A program made the position numbers and the translations under genes. 15,912 bases of DNA from Microbacteriaceae bacterium UBA963. Its GTDB lineage: Bacteria > Actinomycetota > Actinomycetes > Actinomycetales > Microbacteriaceae. Below are positions 13,790-15,912 of this stretch, in pieces (the first letter of the stretch is position 1; every line of letters starts with the position of its first letter). The stretch covers positions 2,025-17,936 of the forward strand of contig DBCH01000073.1 in NCBI GenBank assembly GCA_002292955.1, written 5' to 3'. Below the pieces are notes generated by a model that worked only from the letters and a program-made list of their open reading frames with translations, was not told where the DNA came from and did not search any database.

Positions 13790-14302
13790 TTAGGCGACGG
13801 GTGCTGGTTCCACACTGATGCTTGGCGTTGGTCCGGGCGTCGCAGTGCCCGGCTGAAGAGCCTGCGTGGCCGCCCAGAGGGTCTCGATAAATGCCGGGTC
13901 GCTCATGAGGCAAATGAGTTGCCCGCCAAAAATCACGGCCGAGGTGGAGACGTAGCCCACAATCGGTACCCAAAACGCGAGTTTCTTTGCCGTGATTCGG
14001 CGCACCGTGGCCCATACGGCGAGACCAAAAATGAGACCCTCGAGTGTGATGATGGCCAGCCCCACCGGCTCCGCGAGACCTTGATCCGTATACGTGATCT
14101 TGGCAAATTCGGGCATCTGTGCGTGCAAGTCGGCCAGCAGTCGGTTGAGCGTCATCGACATGTTGAGATATTCACCGAGTGACGAGAACATGCTGATTCC
14201 GCCCACGACGAGCAGGGAAATGGCCACCACCCGATCGAGGGGGAAGCGCCGAGGGGTGAGCAGGTCGTCTGTGGGCGGCGTCTTCTCGATGTCTTTAGCC
14301 AC
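13790..14302 (-). CDS. Three-helix membrane protein, unknown function (DUF6264-like)
   Basis: This 170-aa protein has a polar N-terminus (1-22) and transmembrane helices at about 25-45, 77-100 and 109-132. A loop of about 30 residues (46-76) carries no Cys and probably faces outside. The Pro/Thr/Ala-rich C-terminal tail runs from about 150. The GTG at 14300-14302 lies 3 bp after the fba stop, with GGGA within the end of fba as a modest ribosome site, so it is co-transcribed with fba. I do not recognise a functional motif. The general architecture resembles small membrane proteins annotated as DUF6264 in Microbacteriaceae, but that label is tentative. Its attachment to a glycolytic gene gives no functional hint by itself. 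Confidence 0.75.
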   Translation of the reverse strand: MAKDIEKTPPTDDLLTPRRFPLDRVVAISLLVVGGISMFSSLGEYLNMSMTLNRLLADLHAQMPEFAKITYTDQGLAEPVGLAIITLEGLIFGLAVWATVRRITAKKLAFWVPIVGYVSTSAVIFGGQLICLMSDPAFIETLWAATQALQPGTATPGPTPSISVEPAPVA

Positions 14303-14305
14303 GGG

Positions 14306-15331
<1,026 letters not shown>

Positions 15332-15376
15332 TACTTCTCCTCGTGGGCGAGCACGGACGCGAACGCGACCGACTTC

Positions 15377-15382
15377 AGTCTA
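15377..15382 (-). promoter_or_regulatory. Putative -10 box of fba
   Basis: TAGACT on the minus strand lies 45 bp before the fba ATG. A start about 7 nt downstream gives a leader of about 39 nt containing the GAGGAGA ribosome site. The -35 position would fall at about 15400-15405, overlapping the glpX -10 box. Confidence 0.5.
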
Positions 15383-15403
15383 ATGAAGGCGAACGCGTGC
15401 GGA

Positions 15404-15409
15404 TAAAGT
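15404..15409 (+). promoter_or_regulatory. Putative -10 box of glpX (leaderless type)
   Basis: TAAAGT is followed by gaagtc (6 nt) and the ATG of glpX at 15416, without a Shine-Dalgarno. It has the same geometry as phoH2 (gaagcc spacer). It probably directs a leaderless transcript. Confidence 0.5.
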
Positions 15410-15415
15410 GAAGTC

Positions 15416-15912
15416 ATGACCTCTGTTGCCGGCCCCCTGCGCATTCACCCTGATCGAAACCTCGGCATGGAACTGGTGCGTGCCACCGAGGCTGCTGCTA
15501 TTCGGTCGTTCCCGTTTGTAGGACGCGGTGACAAGAACGGTGCCGACGGCGCTGCCGTGGATGCCATGCGCGCATTTCTCAACACGGTCGACTTCTCGGG
15601 AACAATCGTGATCGGCGAGGGCGAGAAGGACAACGCCCCCATGCTCTTCAACGGCGAGGTAGTGGGTACCGGCGATGGGCCCTCCTGCGACATCGCGGTT
15701 GACCCCATTGATGGCACGAGTCTCACCAGCGCGGGACGGCAGAACGCCATCTCCGTCATCGCCGCCTCCGACCGTGGAACCATGCTGGATGCCTCGAGCG
15801 TTTTCTACATGGACAAGCTCGTGACGGGCTTCGAGGGTGTGGGCATCGTCGACATTCGCCAGTCGATTGCCGAGAACATTCGTGCGCTCGCCGCAGCAAA
15901 GGGGAAGCCCGT
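15416..15912 (+). CDS. glpX: Class II fructose-1,6-bisphosphatase (3' end outside window)
   Basis: GlpX hydrolyses fructose-1,6-bisphosphate to fructose-6-phosphate and is the usual sole gluconeogenic FBPase in actinobacteria. The first 165 residues are present and open to the window edge. Family features are RNLGMELVRATEAAA (14-28), GRGDKNGADGAAVDAMR, the metal-binding IGEGEKDNAPML, and DPIDGTSLTSAG in place of the common DPIDGTTLTSKG. The threonine directly after DG is kept, as expected for the catalytic residue. The ATG at 15416 begins exactly at the expected family start and follows a leaderless -10 box. It is divergent from fba, the enzyme that makes or uses the same substrate. In M. tuberculosis glpX sits beside fum (Rv1099c/Rv1098c, from memory); here the two are separated by the xse-ispH-fba segment. 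Confidence 0.95.
   Translation, partial: MTSVAGPLRIHPDRNLGMELVRATEAAAIRSFPFVGRGDKNGADGAAVDAMRAFLNTVDFSGTIVIGEGEKDNAPMLFNGEVVGTGDGPSCDIAVDPIDGTSLTSAGRQNAISVIAASDRGTMLDASSVFYMDKLVTGFEGVGIVDIRQSIAENIRALAAAKGKP

Overview
The window is a stretch of actinobacterial core chromosome, most likely from a member of Microbacteriaceae. The support is G+C near 60 %, frequent GTG starts, a promoter style dominated by TANNNT -10 boxes (TAGACT three times) placed directly before start codons, and gene order. greA, a DUF4307 gene, a cis-prenyltransferase, PIN-PhoH, fumC, a DUF4245 gene, xseB/xseA and ispH follow, with local rearrangement, the order I remember for Mycobacterium tuberculosis Rv1080c to Rv1111. 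The genus cannot be told from the sequence alone.

Layout. 1-1318: the tail of an unidentified gene, then threonine ammonia-lyase. 1345-2232 (minus): greA with a DUF4307 membrane protein upstream, convergent with ilvA. 2313-4814 (plus): a 65-aa membrane protein, a Z-FPP-synthase-type cis-prenyltransferase and PIN-PhoH. 4891-7566 (plus): an overlapping three-gene unit of SGNH hydrolase, GT4 mannosyltransferase-like enzyme and DedA-family membrane protein, probably an envelope or lipid-carrier module. 7563-11797 (minus): a compact five-gene operon, xseA-xseB-DUF4245-carbonic anhydrase-fumC. 11938-12558 (plus): an isolated LPXTG surface protein with its own canonical promoter and a strong terminator; parts of it are AT-rich. 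12717-13748 (plus): ispH. 13790-15331 (minus): fba followed by a three-helix membrane protein. 15416-end (plus): glpX, cut by the window edge and divergent from fba.

How the genes fit together. Central carbon metabolism is represented by fumarase, aldolase and fructose-1,6-bisphosphatase; fba and glpX share an 84-bp divergent promoter region and act on the same metabolite. Isoprenoid supply (IspH) and use (cis-prenyltransferase) connect with a DedA protein, a family now linked to polyprenyl-phosphate recycling, and with a membrane-type glycosyltransferase. RNA and DNA maintenance is represented by GreA, PIN-PhoH and exonuclease VII.

The most notable regulatory feature is that ilvA, phoH2, the SGNH gene, xseA, ispH and glpX all have a TANNNT box ending only 6-7 nt before the start codon, which predicts leaderless mRNAs. 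I found no tRNA or rRNA, CRISPR array, insertion sequence, prophage gene or recognisable defence system, and no gap between genes exceeds about 160 bp. I do not see a clearly new biological system. The best candidates for a second look are the SGNH-GT4-DedA unit, the LPXTG protein and the leaderless promoter pattern.
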